From: Phycomyces blakesleeanus NRRL 1555(-)
Taxonomy: Eukaryota > Mucoromycota > Mucoromycetes > Mucorales > Phycomycetaceae
DNA: 64,000 nt
Assembly: GCF_001638985.1 (NCBI RefSeq)
Contig: NW_017265134.1
Span: forward strand, 1,631,289-1,695,288
Direction: 5' to 3'
Of this stretch, positions 1 to 10,514 are shown one piece after another. Under the pieces are notes generated by a model. It saw nothing but the letters and a program-made list of their open reading frames with translations. It did not search any database and was not told the origin of the DNA. The stretch's first letter is position 1. Each line of letters starts with the position of its first letter. The position numbers and the translations under genes are program-made.

Positions 1-1665
1 AAAATCTGTAGGAACCTCGCAAATTAATTCAAAATTCCCCATTTGAGATTGATACGTGACAAAGAAGAACAAAGCTTTTGAAGGTTGCAGACGTTAATCT
101 TTGTTATTTGCGAGTATGTCGCTGTCACAATAGGGCACAAATGCAACTGTCCAAAAGAAGAAGAAAACCCCTCTTTTTCCTCTAGGCTTCTCCAATTTAG
201 CTAGATATTTAATCCCCGTGAGAAACTGTCAAACGGCAGAAGTGTTTCAAGTATTTAATTCCAAGGAAAACAGATGATATTTGTAGCCAACACATCTAGG
301 GTACACCTTTTTGGCGTTATACAATCGAGTGACAAAAGTTCCTGCTATTTAAATTCCAGCCTGTATATTGCTATAAGTATGAATACCTTTTTTTCTTTTC
401 TCTTTCTCTCAAATTCAATAACGATTTTCACCATTATATCTACACTTCAAAGCAATAACGCTCTATCTTAATAGAGAATCTGTAAGAATTAGAGCTCTAT
501 AAGTCTTATATAAGTCTGATTATGTGCTTATAGATAGAAGTGTTTTCTATAAAATCGGGATTTTAAATGGCAGGAACTTTTGTCACTCGATTGTATAGCA
601 AATAAATCAGTGGACTCAAGTTGATATACTTTAACGAACAGACTTGGCGTAAGCATCTTGCTTACTCGACAATAGGACTACGTTATTGAGGGAATTATAA
701 AGATAACGTCTCTGGTCTGACAATTCTCCTACGACTTGATCCCTTCCCAGGGCTGACAATTACCCTTTAACTTTGTTAATCAGTGCTCAGGAGATTTGGC
801 TTGTCTGCTATGCATCAACATTACTATTCCAAAGGATCCTTCTATTCAGGTATTTCTAAAAAGTTCGAAAGTAAATTTCAAAAACTAAAATAATTCTTTA
901 ACTAGATAGCACATGAATAATGAAATTAGTTACTTTCACACCAGCTAGTAAGCTTATATTATACGCGCCATATCTTTTAATGAATATCTCTTGAACTGTT
1001 CACCGTAAAGGTCTAGAATATCACGTTCAGATAAGGTACAGTATATATTTTGTCTCATTTTTGTTTGCAGAAAAGTAGAAAAAGTTTCACTGTAGAGAGT
1101 TTCTAAATAGAAAAACGAACATCTCAGTGATAGCAAAATTCAAAAAAAAAATCAAATAAACAGAACTATTCAAAAAGAACAATAACATAGCCTTAAGGAT
1201 TTAATCACGATATATGCACGTACGTAATTATTGAAATGGATTTGTACCATCTAGTCTAGCTTTAAAAAATATTGTATTATGTATAAGTAATTATAGTTTT
1301 TCTTTGAAATGAAAATACCGAGACAGTTTATAATAAGATACTTGTCTTGACAAAGAAGAAAGAAGAGCGTCTTCATATGCGTACTGAGTGGGTATTAAGC
1401 TTGGGTGCGCCGGCTGGAGTTCCGGGGTATTAAAGTAGAAAAATGTCTACTTCTATGTAAATTCGTAGTTGTCATCACCGTACCTTACACAGTTTTTTTA
1501 ACAGTTTGCAATAATAATGGTTTTATGCGTTTCATCCAAAAGCAAGATGCTATTGTGTATGAGCGATGAAATATATCTAAAATTAATGTTTGGTATTCAA
1601 AAACATTTTTTTGCTAGTATATATACATGTGTGTGTGTATGTGTATGAATGTATGTGGCTTTACA
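1..1665. other. AT-rich intergenic DNA with one MITE
   Basis: I see no convincing gene. The stretch holds one inverted-repeat element (318-597) and lies downstream of the CENP-T stop codon. A 60-codon minus-strand frame near 954-1136 has a short protein-like end but no start context, splice partner or recognisable family, so I leave it out. Confidence 0.6.
318..597. mobile_element. Tc1/mariner-like MITE
   Basis: The left end, about 320-358, reads ACAATCGAGTGACAAAAGTT and onward. It reappears as its reverse complement at about 558-595 with only a few mismatches, giving terminal inverted repeats of nearly 40 bp. Both outer edges lie in TATA, which fits the TA target duplication of Tc1/mariner elements. 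The interior of about 200 bp has no transposase frame, so this looks like a non-autonomous miniature element. The family assignment rests on the TA edge and the style of the repeat. Confidence 0.7.
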
Positions 1666-3811
1666 TTACTCTACACTTTCAGGGTAGAGCTCATTATCTG
1701 CTGTAGCAGATATACACACTAAATCATATAGTTCCCTTGGGAGATACTCGTGAGCTACAACTTCTAAGGTTCGTTTTCCTGTTAGTAGTCGTTGCCTACA
1801 AAATTATTTACGGATTTTTTTTTAGGATACTACTTTTATAAATGCTTTCGTATAATTTGTTACCTTTTCATCAATAGTTTCATATCTTCGCATGTCAATT
1901 TTTTACGTGAGGCATGCTTTGTATAAGCTTTTAGATCGTCTGCCATTTGCTCAAAAAATAGCTCACTCCTACACAATAAAAAGGGTACATTAGAAGCAGG
2001 ATCTTTTTGGTATCCAGACTTTTATAATTACGCCTCAATGATCTTTTGAACAGCACCCGGTTCAATCTTTTTGTCAGTAAACCTAGAGAAGATTCGCCTT
2101 TGCATTAAATTCCCAATTGCCATCACAGGGGGTATTCTATCAAAATTCAGTAAAGCATGGATAAGTATTGTGGATTATTTCACATGTAGCTCCGTACTTT
2201 ACTCCGTCAAGATTTGCTTGCACACGTTCTTCTATCTTGCGTTCAGTAAAGCGTTGGCTAGGAAGAACTCGATCGTAATGGCGTGGTCTACCAGAGATAC
2301 CAATTAGATATGCTAGTAAATGTGTGTGATTCAAGATAAATGCTTTACTGTTCGTAATTCTGAAAAATATCCAAATCTTCTGGTGATAATTTATCATGAA
2401 TTTGCCTAAAATAAATGCTCGTTAATTAAAATAAACACTGTAGTAGAAAACGCATACTCATGAGATTCTTCTCGGCCTGTTATCACATCATCGAATCCAG
2501 GGAAATCGATCTCTTCATGAATGTTTGGATCTTGCATTTCTTATAAAATATTTAGATAAATTTATACAAGCACGCTACATTTTTAGATCTCTTACCATCG
2601 TATCCATAATCTTCTTGTGATCGTGGCTCAATTATATCCTGACTCTCGGCATCTAAAGAGATGTCAACCAATGAAGGCTGTGGTGGAAGTTGAGAGGTTT
2701 CTGACCTCTCCTGGTCTTCTTGAAATGGCGACTGCCAACCATGAGGAAGATCTCCAAGCTCCCCAAGTATACTTTGACCATCAAGAGAAGCATCAGGTGG
2801 TCGATCAGACTCTGAAGAACCATAGCTGTAAAATCTGTGGTCTAGTCGGCTGAAGTCTGTGTCAGAATGGTAGCTTATTGATGATAAAGTTTCTTCTGGC
2901 TCATCCGGAGCAAGATGACGATTTTTTCTGCGTAAAAGAAAGAGAGGACGAGGAAGACTTTTATCAATAGGCTCTTGCTTCTTTGGTCTACCCGAAATTC
3001 TACTCCGTGATGCTGGCTTATAAAAGGATTTATCTAGACTGGATTGTACAAAATCCTGTCTAGAATGTGGTTGTTCAAGACCTTTAGCTTGACTGGATGG
3101 AACTGATTCTTGTCTTGGGTGTGTTTGCTTAATGTGTGATTTGTCTACAATATCGGTAGCTTTCTCTTTTCCTTTTTCCGAGCTTTTTGATATAGTATTT
3201 ATGGTAGTTGGTAATTGTTCACTTTCATCCGAGAAACGTTCTTCGGTTCTTCTTAATTGATACACTATATCATATGTTTTTATTTGCGTATGAATAAAGC
3301 CACATTATTATTCACGCACTACATCCAACATAATTGCTCTTTGAGACTAAAAGAAGAAGAGAAAGAAGAAGACGAGAAAAAGAAACTTCTACCTACATCT
3401 ACTAAATGCACGTAATAGCTCAAATGGAGAGTTAAGATCCTCTTCCCGGTAGCGTAGTTCATTTGTTGAATTTGATCTAATGGGCGATCCAGGATTGCTT
3501 GGATTATCTTCAGCAATGTTATGCGCCAAAGTAAATGAATGCGGACTATCTTCTTCCACATGGGCATGATCTGTCTCCATTGTATGACGAGATTTATGAT
3601 TTCCCGAGACATCCTTAGGATCTCTTTGTCTCTTTACTCCAGTTTTAATCAATAAAGATCCACGCTCTACAGGACTATTCAATGAATCATCGAAGATCTC
3701 TCGACTATCTTCATCAGACGATTGACGAAAATCATCAAATTGCTTGTTGTTTTCTTGGTATATATTTTTTTCCTTTTTTTTGGAATTCTCACTGTCTGAT
3801 GAATTAGACAT
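1666..3811 (-). CDS. CENPT: CENP-T kinetochore protein, histone-fold C-terminus
   Basis: CENP-T is a histone-fold protein of the inner kinetochore (CCAN). It pairs with CENP-W and recruits the NDC80 complex through its disordered N-terminus. Eight exons join in frame to 550 aa: 3811-3397, 3264-2596, 2539-2458, 2405-2349, 2287-2198, 2136-2032, 1968-1864 and 1795-1666. The last three encode the histone fold and tail, with the segments SRFTDKKIEPGAVQKIIEA, FFEQMADDLKAYTKHASRKK and MKLLMKRQR, then LPRELYDL, the usual CENP-T order. The first 350 residues are polar and acidic, as in the family. Around residues 127-138 the sequence SPFELLRAFSR resembles the S/T-P...LLR...F docking helices of CENP-T and Cnn1; this is inference. 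The exon 5/6 junction uses a weaker donor (GTACGG) and is the least certain join. The gene is divergent from CWC22. Confidence 0.87.
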
Positions 3812-4107
3812 GTTAAGTTGGTTTTCTTAAAGATATAGGTAATTTTTATCCGATATTTCTTTTCCTTTACTTTTTATATATACACATAATATATAATTTA
3901 GTATTCAAACCCTCCAAAAATGGCAGTTTCTATCGATGATGTCAGCACTAATTTTTTGTTTGACCAACTGCGCTCCGTTTTGAGGGAATACGACTGGCCC
4001 AGGCGCTCCCATCCAATTAAAAAAAAAATCCTAAAAATCCTAAAAAAAAAAAGATCTCCTCTTACAATCACACACATCTCATCGACGCATACGTAACGAA
4101 CCCCGAC
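3812..4107. promoter_or_regulatory. Shared divergent promoter of CENP-T and CWC22
   Basis: Only 296 bp separate the two start codons, so both promoters must sit here or overlap the genes. The stretch is AT-rich with A-tracts at 4019-4052. No clear TATA box can be assigned to either gene. Confidence 0.6.
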
Positions 4108-6402
4108 ATGGCAAGACATGAAGAACAAGTGGCAAAGAAACCAAGACTCGATCCTGTTCAGGAAATGGAGACGATGAAGCTGACGACGCGTGCTGGTGGT
4201 GCGTATATCCCACCCCATCGTCTGCGACAGATGCAACAGAACGTTACCGACCGATCTAGTGAACAATACCAACGCATTACCTGGGAGGCATTAAAGAAAT
4301 CAATTAATGGTCTTATCAACAAAGTCAACAAGTCCAATGTTAAGATGCTTATACCCGAACTGTTTGGTGAAAACTTGGTTCGTGGCCGTGGTTTGTTTTG
4401 CCGTAGTATGATGAAAGCCCAAAGTGCAAGTTTACCTTTTACACCTGTTTACGCGGCCGTAGCCTCGGTGATCAACACAAAACTTCCTGCTGTTGGTGCA
4501 CTTTTACTGACACGATTGGTTGTACAGTTCAGACGTGCATTTCGTCGTAATGACAAGGTAGCCCTTACAACATGCGTTTCTTTTTGGATAAACTCACTAA
4601 TATACTTATTTTTTTATCTTTATTTTACTTTATTTTTTGTATATATATAGACTGTGTGCTTGGCAGTTTCGACATTTATTGCACACCTTACAAATCAGCT
4701 GATTGCCCACGAGATTCTTGCTCTCCAAATCCTAGCTCTTTTACTAGAACGACCTACAGACGATTCAGTTGAGATTGCAGTTGGATTTATGCGCGAAGTA
4801 GGCGCACATCTTGCCAATGTGTCTCCAAAACCCAACAATGCTATCTATGAACGCTTTAGAGCAATTCTGCACGAGGGTCAGATTGATAAGCGTATCCAAT
4901 ATATGATTGAAGTTCTTTTCCAAGTTCGCAAAGACAAATACAAAGATAACCAGCCGATACTCCAGGAATTGGATTTGGTAGAAGAAGAAGATCAAATTAC
5001 ACATTATATTGGACTTGACGACGAAGATCTCGAGGTTGAGGATGACTTAAACGTTTTCAAGTTCGACCCAAATTATGAAGAAAATGAAAAGAAATATAGC
5101 GAAATCAAAGCCGAAATTTTAGGAGAAGGTTCGGATGATGAATCTGATAGCGATGACGAGAGTGGAGAAGAAGAAGAGGACGATGAGAGTGACGAAGAGG
5201 CAGAACAAAAGAAAATGGAGATACAGGACGAGACAAATGCCGAGATTATCGCACTACGAAGAAGAATTTACTTGACTGTCATGTCCAGTGTTGACTTTGA
5301 GGAGTGCTGTCACAAACTTATGAAGCTTGATATTCGTGAAGGACAAGAGGTATGGTATTCGAAAACGGTATTGTAATATTTGTAAACAGAATTTCTTACA
5401 TGTATACCCAATGTCTTTTAGATCGAATTGTGTAATATGATTATTGAGTGTTGCTCCCAAGAACGTACTTTCCTCAAGTTTTATGGTCTTATTGCCGAAA
5501 GATTCTGTAAAATGAACCGAGTATGGTGTGAGAACTTTACCTCAGCTTTCACAGAAGTTTATGAGACCGTCCATCGTTATGAAACCAACAGACTTCGAAA
5601 TATTGCTAAGCTTTTTGCCCATTTGTTCTACACTGATTCTCTTGCTTGGACATGTTTCTCTATTATTCGCCTTACAGAGGATGAAACGACATCTGCATCG
5701 CGTATTTTCACAAAGATCCTTTTTCAGGAAATCAGCGAGTTCCTTGGTCTTAAGAAGCTGAAAGAGCGTATCGACGACCCCTACATGGCCGATTACTTCC
5801 AAGGAATGTTCCCCAAAGACAATCCAAAGAACACCCGTTTTGCTATCAATTACTGGACCAGTATTGGTCTTGGTGCCCTTACCCAGGAATTGCGTGAATG
5901 GTTGCGCACCGCTCCTCAAACAATCATGAAGAGAAGTCGCCCAGAAGAAAGCAGCGGTAGTGATACTGATAGTGATAGCAGCAGTGGAAGCAGTAGTGGA
6001 AGCAGCAGCGGAAGCAGCAGCGGAAGCAGCAGCGACAGTGACAGTGGAAGCGACAGTGACAGCGGCAGCGACAGCAGTAGCAGCAGTCGAAGCAGAAGCA
6101 GAAGCAGAAGCAGAAGCAGAAGCAGAAGACCTGCACGCAGAGACAGCAGAGAAAGAGGCGACAGAGAAAGAGGCGACAGAGAAAGAGGCGACAGAGAAAG
6201 AGGCGGCAGAGAAAGAGGCGGCAGAGAAAGAGGCAGCAGAGAAAGAGGCGGCAGAGAAAGAAGCGGCAGAGAAAGAGGCAGCAGAGAAAGAGACAGCAGA
6301 AGAAGAGACAGCAGAGACAGAGGCGATAAAAGAAGAAGTAATAGAGAAAAAATCAGAAGCAGAAGCAGTGGTAGCGAGAGTGACAGTGACAACGATAAAT
6401 AA
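4108..6402 (+). CDS. CWC22: Pre-mRNA splicing factor CWC22 with C-terminal RS domain
   Basis: CWC22 is a core spliceosome protein needed around the first catalytic step; in animals it also delivers eIF4A3 for exon-junction complex assembly. Three exons (4108-4557, 4651-5349, 5422-6402) give 709 aa. After a short lead with [13 protein letters not shown] comes the MIF4G domain (about residues 45-240, with [20 protein letters not shown] and [10 protein letters not shown]). Next are an Asp/Glu-rich linker (about 265-345) and the MA3 domain (about 350-480, including [20 protein letters not shown]). From about residue 553 the protein is an Asp-Ser/Gly-Ser tract, an SR dipeptide run and Arg-Glu-Arg-Gly repeats. 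Yeast Cwc22 lacks such a tail, while metazoan CWC22 has RS-type ends. The in-frame repeats at 5950-6360 create long spurious frames on the other strand. Confidence 0.96.
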
Positions 6403-7110
6403 ACACAAAGGTTGAAAAAAAGAATACACATTTTGTCATCTGTCGCTCAGAGTATGCACGTAATTCAGTATTCACACGCAATGAACCCTATTTCAACTTT
6501 CGGATACCAATTATTCAATAGTCATCTATGAAGGAGAAATCCCAGCTTGCAATGTATTTTTTTAGACTGATGAATTAACTTTACATATACAAGTATATAT
6601 ATATATATACTCTTAATGGGAAAATAGCTCTTTTTTTGTATATACATTTATTAATTTTTCCATTAACTCTTCATAGTAGATTGTAAATATAGCATATTTA
6701 GTATTTGAACAATTTATGTGGCTCCCCCAAAAACGAAATAAGGTGAAATTCGGAGAACCTTATTATGCTTTGATTAAAAGACACGTCTTGGATTATCTCT
6801 AATATTGCAAGTTTATTTTTGTGCGGTAAAATTGAGTAGAATAAATGTAAACTTTGTACGTATTAAAACGCTTATTTTTCCAGTTTATATAGTCTTTCGA
6901 CTTGCTCGTATTTTTGACAGCCAAAATACGGGTATTTATTTTGAAGGAATTATAAAACGAATAAATTAATGAATGAAGGATTGAAGGAATAAACGTTATG
7001 CAATCTCCTTTTCATTCACTCTTCTTTGTGTGACGGTCACAAGAGTGGCTTGGCGACTATCATTTAGAAGACCTCGACGCAAATGCAGGGATAGTCAAGG
7101 TTAAGGCACC
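6403..7110. other. Intergenic: CWC22 3' side and mS41 promoter
   Basis: AT-rich spacer between two co-oriented genes. It contains a short AT dinucleotide run near 6596-6609 and no open frame of note. Confidence 0.6.
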
Positions 7111-7677
7111 ATGTTTTCCATTGTCAGAACCCCCTTCATTAGAAACGTACGCTCATTGCACACTGCTACTGGTCGTGCTGCTACTGTCCCCCAACCCAGA
7201 GGTAGCAACATATTATTTTCTTAAAAATTAGAGCCGTTTATTAAAAATTTAAAAAAAATTAAAATATTTTCTTGAAAATTTAGGCAATGTCTCTGATGTC
7301 GAGGGGTTCCTAAAGGCCATTGGTCGCGGTTGTGAAGAAAATGCTGGAAAATTTGAGGTATAATATTTAAAAAAAAATGAGGGTATATTGTGTGGCTATT
7401 TGTGTTTAATTTCATATGATTGTCTGTGTGTGTTTGTGAACGTATAGTCCTGGGAAAAGCTCTTCACTGCCGATAGCCGTACCATGAAGAACGATGGTAT
7501 CAGTGTCAAGCAGAGAAAGTAAGTTAGATATTTGTATAAGAATGAGGAAATAAATCTATATACATATTTTATTTAACATATTTCTTTCATAGGTACATTT
7601 TGGGATGGTTGGAGCAATACAGACAGGGAAAGGATATTTACGCCATTTCTGTCCCTAGCCCCAAGAAGAAGAAGTGA
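7111..7677 (+). CDS. FYV4: Mitochondrial small-subunit ribosomal protein mS41 (Fyv4, IGR motif)
   Basis: A component of the mitochondrial small ribosomal subunit. Four small exons (7111-7201, 7284-7357, 7448-7518, 7593-7677) join in frame to 106 aa. The N-terminus, MFSIVRTPFIRNVRSLHTA, is Arg/Ser-rich without acidic residues, as expected of a matrix-targeting presequence. The core has FLKAIGRGCEENAGKFESW, the IGR motif that defines the family, followed by KNDGISVKQRKYILGWLEQY. The length and motif order match fungal Fyv4/mS41. All introns are under about 90 bp with good GT-AG borders. Placement between unrelated genes gives no further functional hint. Confidence 0.93.
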
Positions 7678-8548
7678 AGAAATAAAAATAAAAAATTTAA
7701 TAACGCACTTTCTTTCCCTTGTTTTCTTCTTCTTTTCTTCATTTTTCTTTAATACCGTATCAGTATGGTTACTTTGAAACGGAGGTGTCAAAAAATGGAT
7801 CAATAGTTAATTGGCATGAATGATATCCTTTCTTTCTGGCAATACTTCTGTCATAAATGTATGTTTTTTTAGTAAATTAATAGATAATGTAGACACATGA
7901 AGGTTAGCAGACCTTGCTTTATTCTAACTACAGGCTCTTTAATTGAAATATATAAGAATGCAGCAGATTGATTTCAATATCTTGGTACTTGACCACGAGT
8001 AGATACAGTATTCATGATATCGTAATATGTATTTAAACCTTTTGGTATGCAATGGAATATAGATGGCTATAATCTTACTATTATAACCCTTTCCCAACAC
8101 CAACAAAGTACTTGATGTTTGACTTTAATAAACTAGGTATTTGCAAAATCCAAAATACTTGTAAGTTTAAACATCAAAAAAAAAAAAAGAAAAAAAAGAA
8201 AAAAAAGAAAAAAAAAATCGTTAAATAGTGAAGCATATTTAACCACCAACACTGAAGAAATATGTGGTAGACATAATTTAATCTTCTAGGCAAATGTACA
8301 AGCCGTAACCAACTACAAGATATTGAGATCATTCAAACTATCCTTTCATAGTATTAAATACGACAGTCCCTACAAACAGTCCTCCTAAGAGTAACTTTTT
8401 AACAAAGAAGCAAAGTAATAATGCTGAATGTATATATAAATCTCAATTCAGTTGTTGCTTGTTTGCTTGTTTGTTTTTAAGAAATACTGGTTGTGCTTTT
8501 GTTGGACCTTTATTATCTTTTATTCTTATATTCTATTATAGACGCAAA
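7678..8548. other. Intergenic with poly-A tract and TATA box
   Basis: Spacer between mS41 and an orphan gene. An A-rich tract lies at 8176-8217. No coding sequence is supported. Confidence 0.55.
8430..8440 (+). promoter_or_regulatory. Candidate TATA box of the orphan gene at 8549
   Basis: The sequence GTATATATAAA lies about 110-120 bp upstream of the preferred start codon. Its position fits a TATA element with a leader of under 100 nt. This is inferred from sequence alone. Confidence 0.4.
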
Positions 8549-9337
8549 ATGTATCACTCTGGTATCCTACTACCTTTCATTTCACTACTTGCATTTATTT
8601 ACACCTCCTACGTGCTGTGTCCTGGTGATGCAGTATCCTCAGATTACAGATTCTCCTCGTTTCGCTCAATATTTTTCAAGGGAACCCACGGTAGCCGACC
8701 TATCTCATACAGACACTTTACCATTACAAAAGATCGGCTAGAGCTGGGTACTTCTACTGGAACAAATGCCGCCATCTACTTTACCCGTTCACAAGAATAC
8801 CCCACGATGCTCATCGATACACAGAAACCAGCCATATCTAACCCGGACAGCTTTGGAAACAGTATGCCGAAACACAAAGGCGAATATTTGGCTGACAACA
8901 TAGATCGTGTATCCTTACCAGTTGCCACATCTGAACCCTGGTCCAGTTCCATCAGAACTTTTATAGAAGATAAAGAGTATTTTTACGAAAGTACAAAAGA
9001 TTCATATAAAGAATACATTTTCAACTATGCAGATCACATATATGAAAGCGAAGATGACGACGACGACGAAAAGTTCATCTACCCAGCCGACCTTGCAAAT
9101 AGAGCCAACCATATTAGCTGGAAAATTCCATTGACAAGCCTTCGGTTTACTATTTCGATAACATCTCCTCGACTAATGCCTATAACTAAAGACAATATAA
9201 CAAGATATATACCTGTTTCCGAAGAAACTCTTAACGAAAGGCTTCATTTGACGCTGTCTATAATCATCATGGCAATAACTTTTTTTAATTATATTGTAAT
9301 TATTTTGTTTAGATCTATCGCTAAAGCTTTAATTTGA
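8549..9337 (+). CDS. Orphan secreted or membrane-anchored protein
   Basis: I do not recognise the family. The frame is open from 8459, but I prefer the Met at 8549, giving 262 aa, because MYHSGILLPFISLLAFIYTS then reads as a signal peptide or signal anchor. The middle (about residues 25-215) is hydrophilic, with an acidic run of Glu-Asp and six Asp near residue 173 and few Cys. The end has one strong hydrophobic segment (about 236-255, LTLSIIIMAITFFNYIVIIL) followed by a short basic tail. The layout suggests a type I single-pass protein with an extracellular or lumenal domain. An upstream exon spliced at TATTATAG (8534-8541) is possible but not needed. Coding status is likely from length and composition; function is unknown. 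Confidence 0.6.
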   Translation: MYHSGILLPFISLLAFIYTSYVLCPGDAVSSDYRFSSFRSIFFKGTHGSRPISYRHFTITKDRLELGTSTGTNAAIYFTRSQEYPTMLIDTQKPAISNPDSFGNSMPKHKGEYLADNIDRVSLPVATSEPWSSSIRTFIEDKEYFYESTKDSYKEYIFNYADHIYESEDDDDDEKFIYPADLANRANHISWKIPLTSLRFTISITSPRLMPITKDNITRYIPVSEETLNERLHLTLSIIIMAITFFNYIVIILFRSIAKALI

Positions 9338-10514
9338 TGTTTACTATACCTACAACCGCTATATATAAATATAAATATTTGAACAGGCTATTGCAGATAG
9401 TTTTTATCAATATTATGTCATATTACATTTCTAGAATATTATATCGTATATTTTCTTTTATAGACATCAAAAGACAGTTTTACTCCAGCTATTTTTCTTC
9501 CTTCATTTCAAAGGTTATTAAGGTTTTTTGGAAAAGAAATAAAGTAAAATCCTAGAATGGCTTCTTTAAATATGTAGAGAAAATGGTATTTAGTAAATTC
9601 AACAATCAGGTATTTAGTCTTGCCATCTTTGACAACTATTTATTTATTCTTATATTTTAAATAAATAAATAAGTAAAAGACCCCTTCCGGACTGTTTCAA
9701 TTTAATAGCAGAGAAAAAATAAAGAAGTCTGATGGTGTATTATTTCATTTCTAATTGCAGACAATGTGAATAGATACCTTGACATGGTATCTATTTTGTA
9801 ATAATTAGCTGTAGTATTGATTTTTTTTCTGTATGTGCCCGGGGTTCTCGGCTATAAGAACATTTTTATGAGATGAATCGATTTACAATACTATAAATCT
9901 TAGTTAACCATTAGTATCTATAATTATAAAGTATACGGCTTTTACTTGTCAGACCAGTAAAACTATTGACCTAGAAACTAAATAACACCATTGCTTTCTT
10001 TTAACTTCGATATATACACGTATATATAAAGCAGAACATATTACTTATATTTTTATTTAAAAGAATAATAATAAAAATCTTGTGTGTTATCAGCTTGATC
10101 GAGTTATCAAAAGAAGTATTTTACTTTTATTGGTTATATTTATTTTATGGCGTGCAATTAATTGTGAATGATATGATTTTGTGTGGTCATGAGTAAATAA
10201 GGCTTTATTAAACACTTTGAACAGAAAATATATTAGAAATAATTTTAATTAAAAGAAAGAAAGTAAAAAATAGCAATGCAATAGTGTGAAAAAAATAAAG
10301 GAAAAATATAGACAAGAATGTAAGAAAATACATAAAATTCACAAGAACAGATTAGGGCCTCTAGGCCAGAGAAATTTACCAAATCTCGGCCTGTTTTTGG
10401 TTTTTTGTTTTGTTTTGTTAAAGAGATAAATAGTTAAATAGTTAGATAATTAGACAAATACATAGATACATAGATACATAAATATATAGGTACGTAGGTA
10501 CGTAGGTAAAGGTA
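9338..10514. other. AT-rich intergenic region
   Basis: Convergent spacer between the orphan gene and medA. It contains short repeats of ACATAG and GTAGGTAC near 10456-10510. A 73-codon frame starting at 9334 overlaps the stop of the preceding gene and has AT-driven composition, so I do not call it. Confidence 0.55.

Noticed and set aside
954..1136. Minus-strand 60-codon frame ending in a protein-like segment
   Set aside because: No family match, upstream exon or promoter; kept only as a remark.
5542..6431. Antisense frames of 295 and 171 codons opposite CWC22
   Set aside because: They are created by the purine-rich RS/RERG codon repeats; composition is pure Ser/Ala/Phe or Leu/Ser repeats, with no independent signal.
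9334..9555. 73-codon frame overlapping the stop of the orphan gene
   Set aside because: AT-driven hydrophobic/Tyr/Lys composition, no homology or promoter; prokaryote-like overlap is not expected here.
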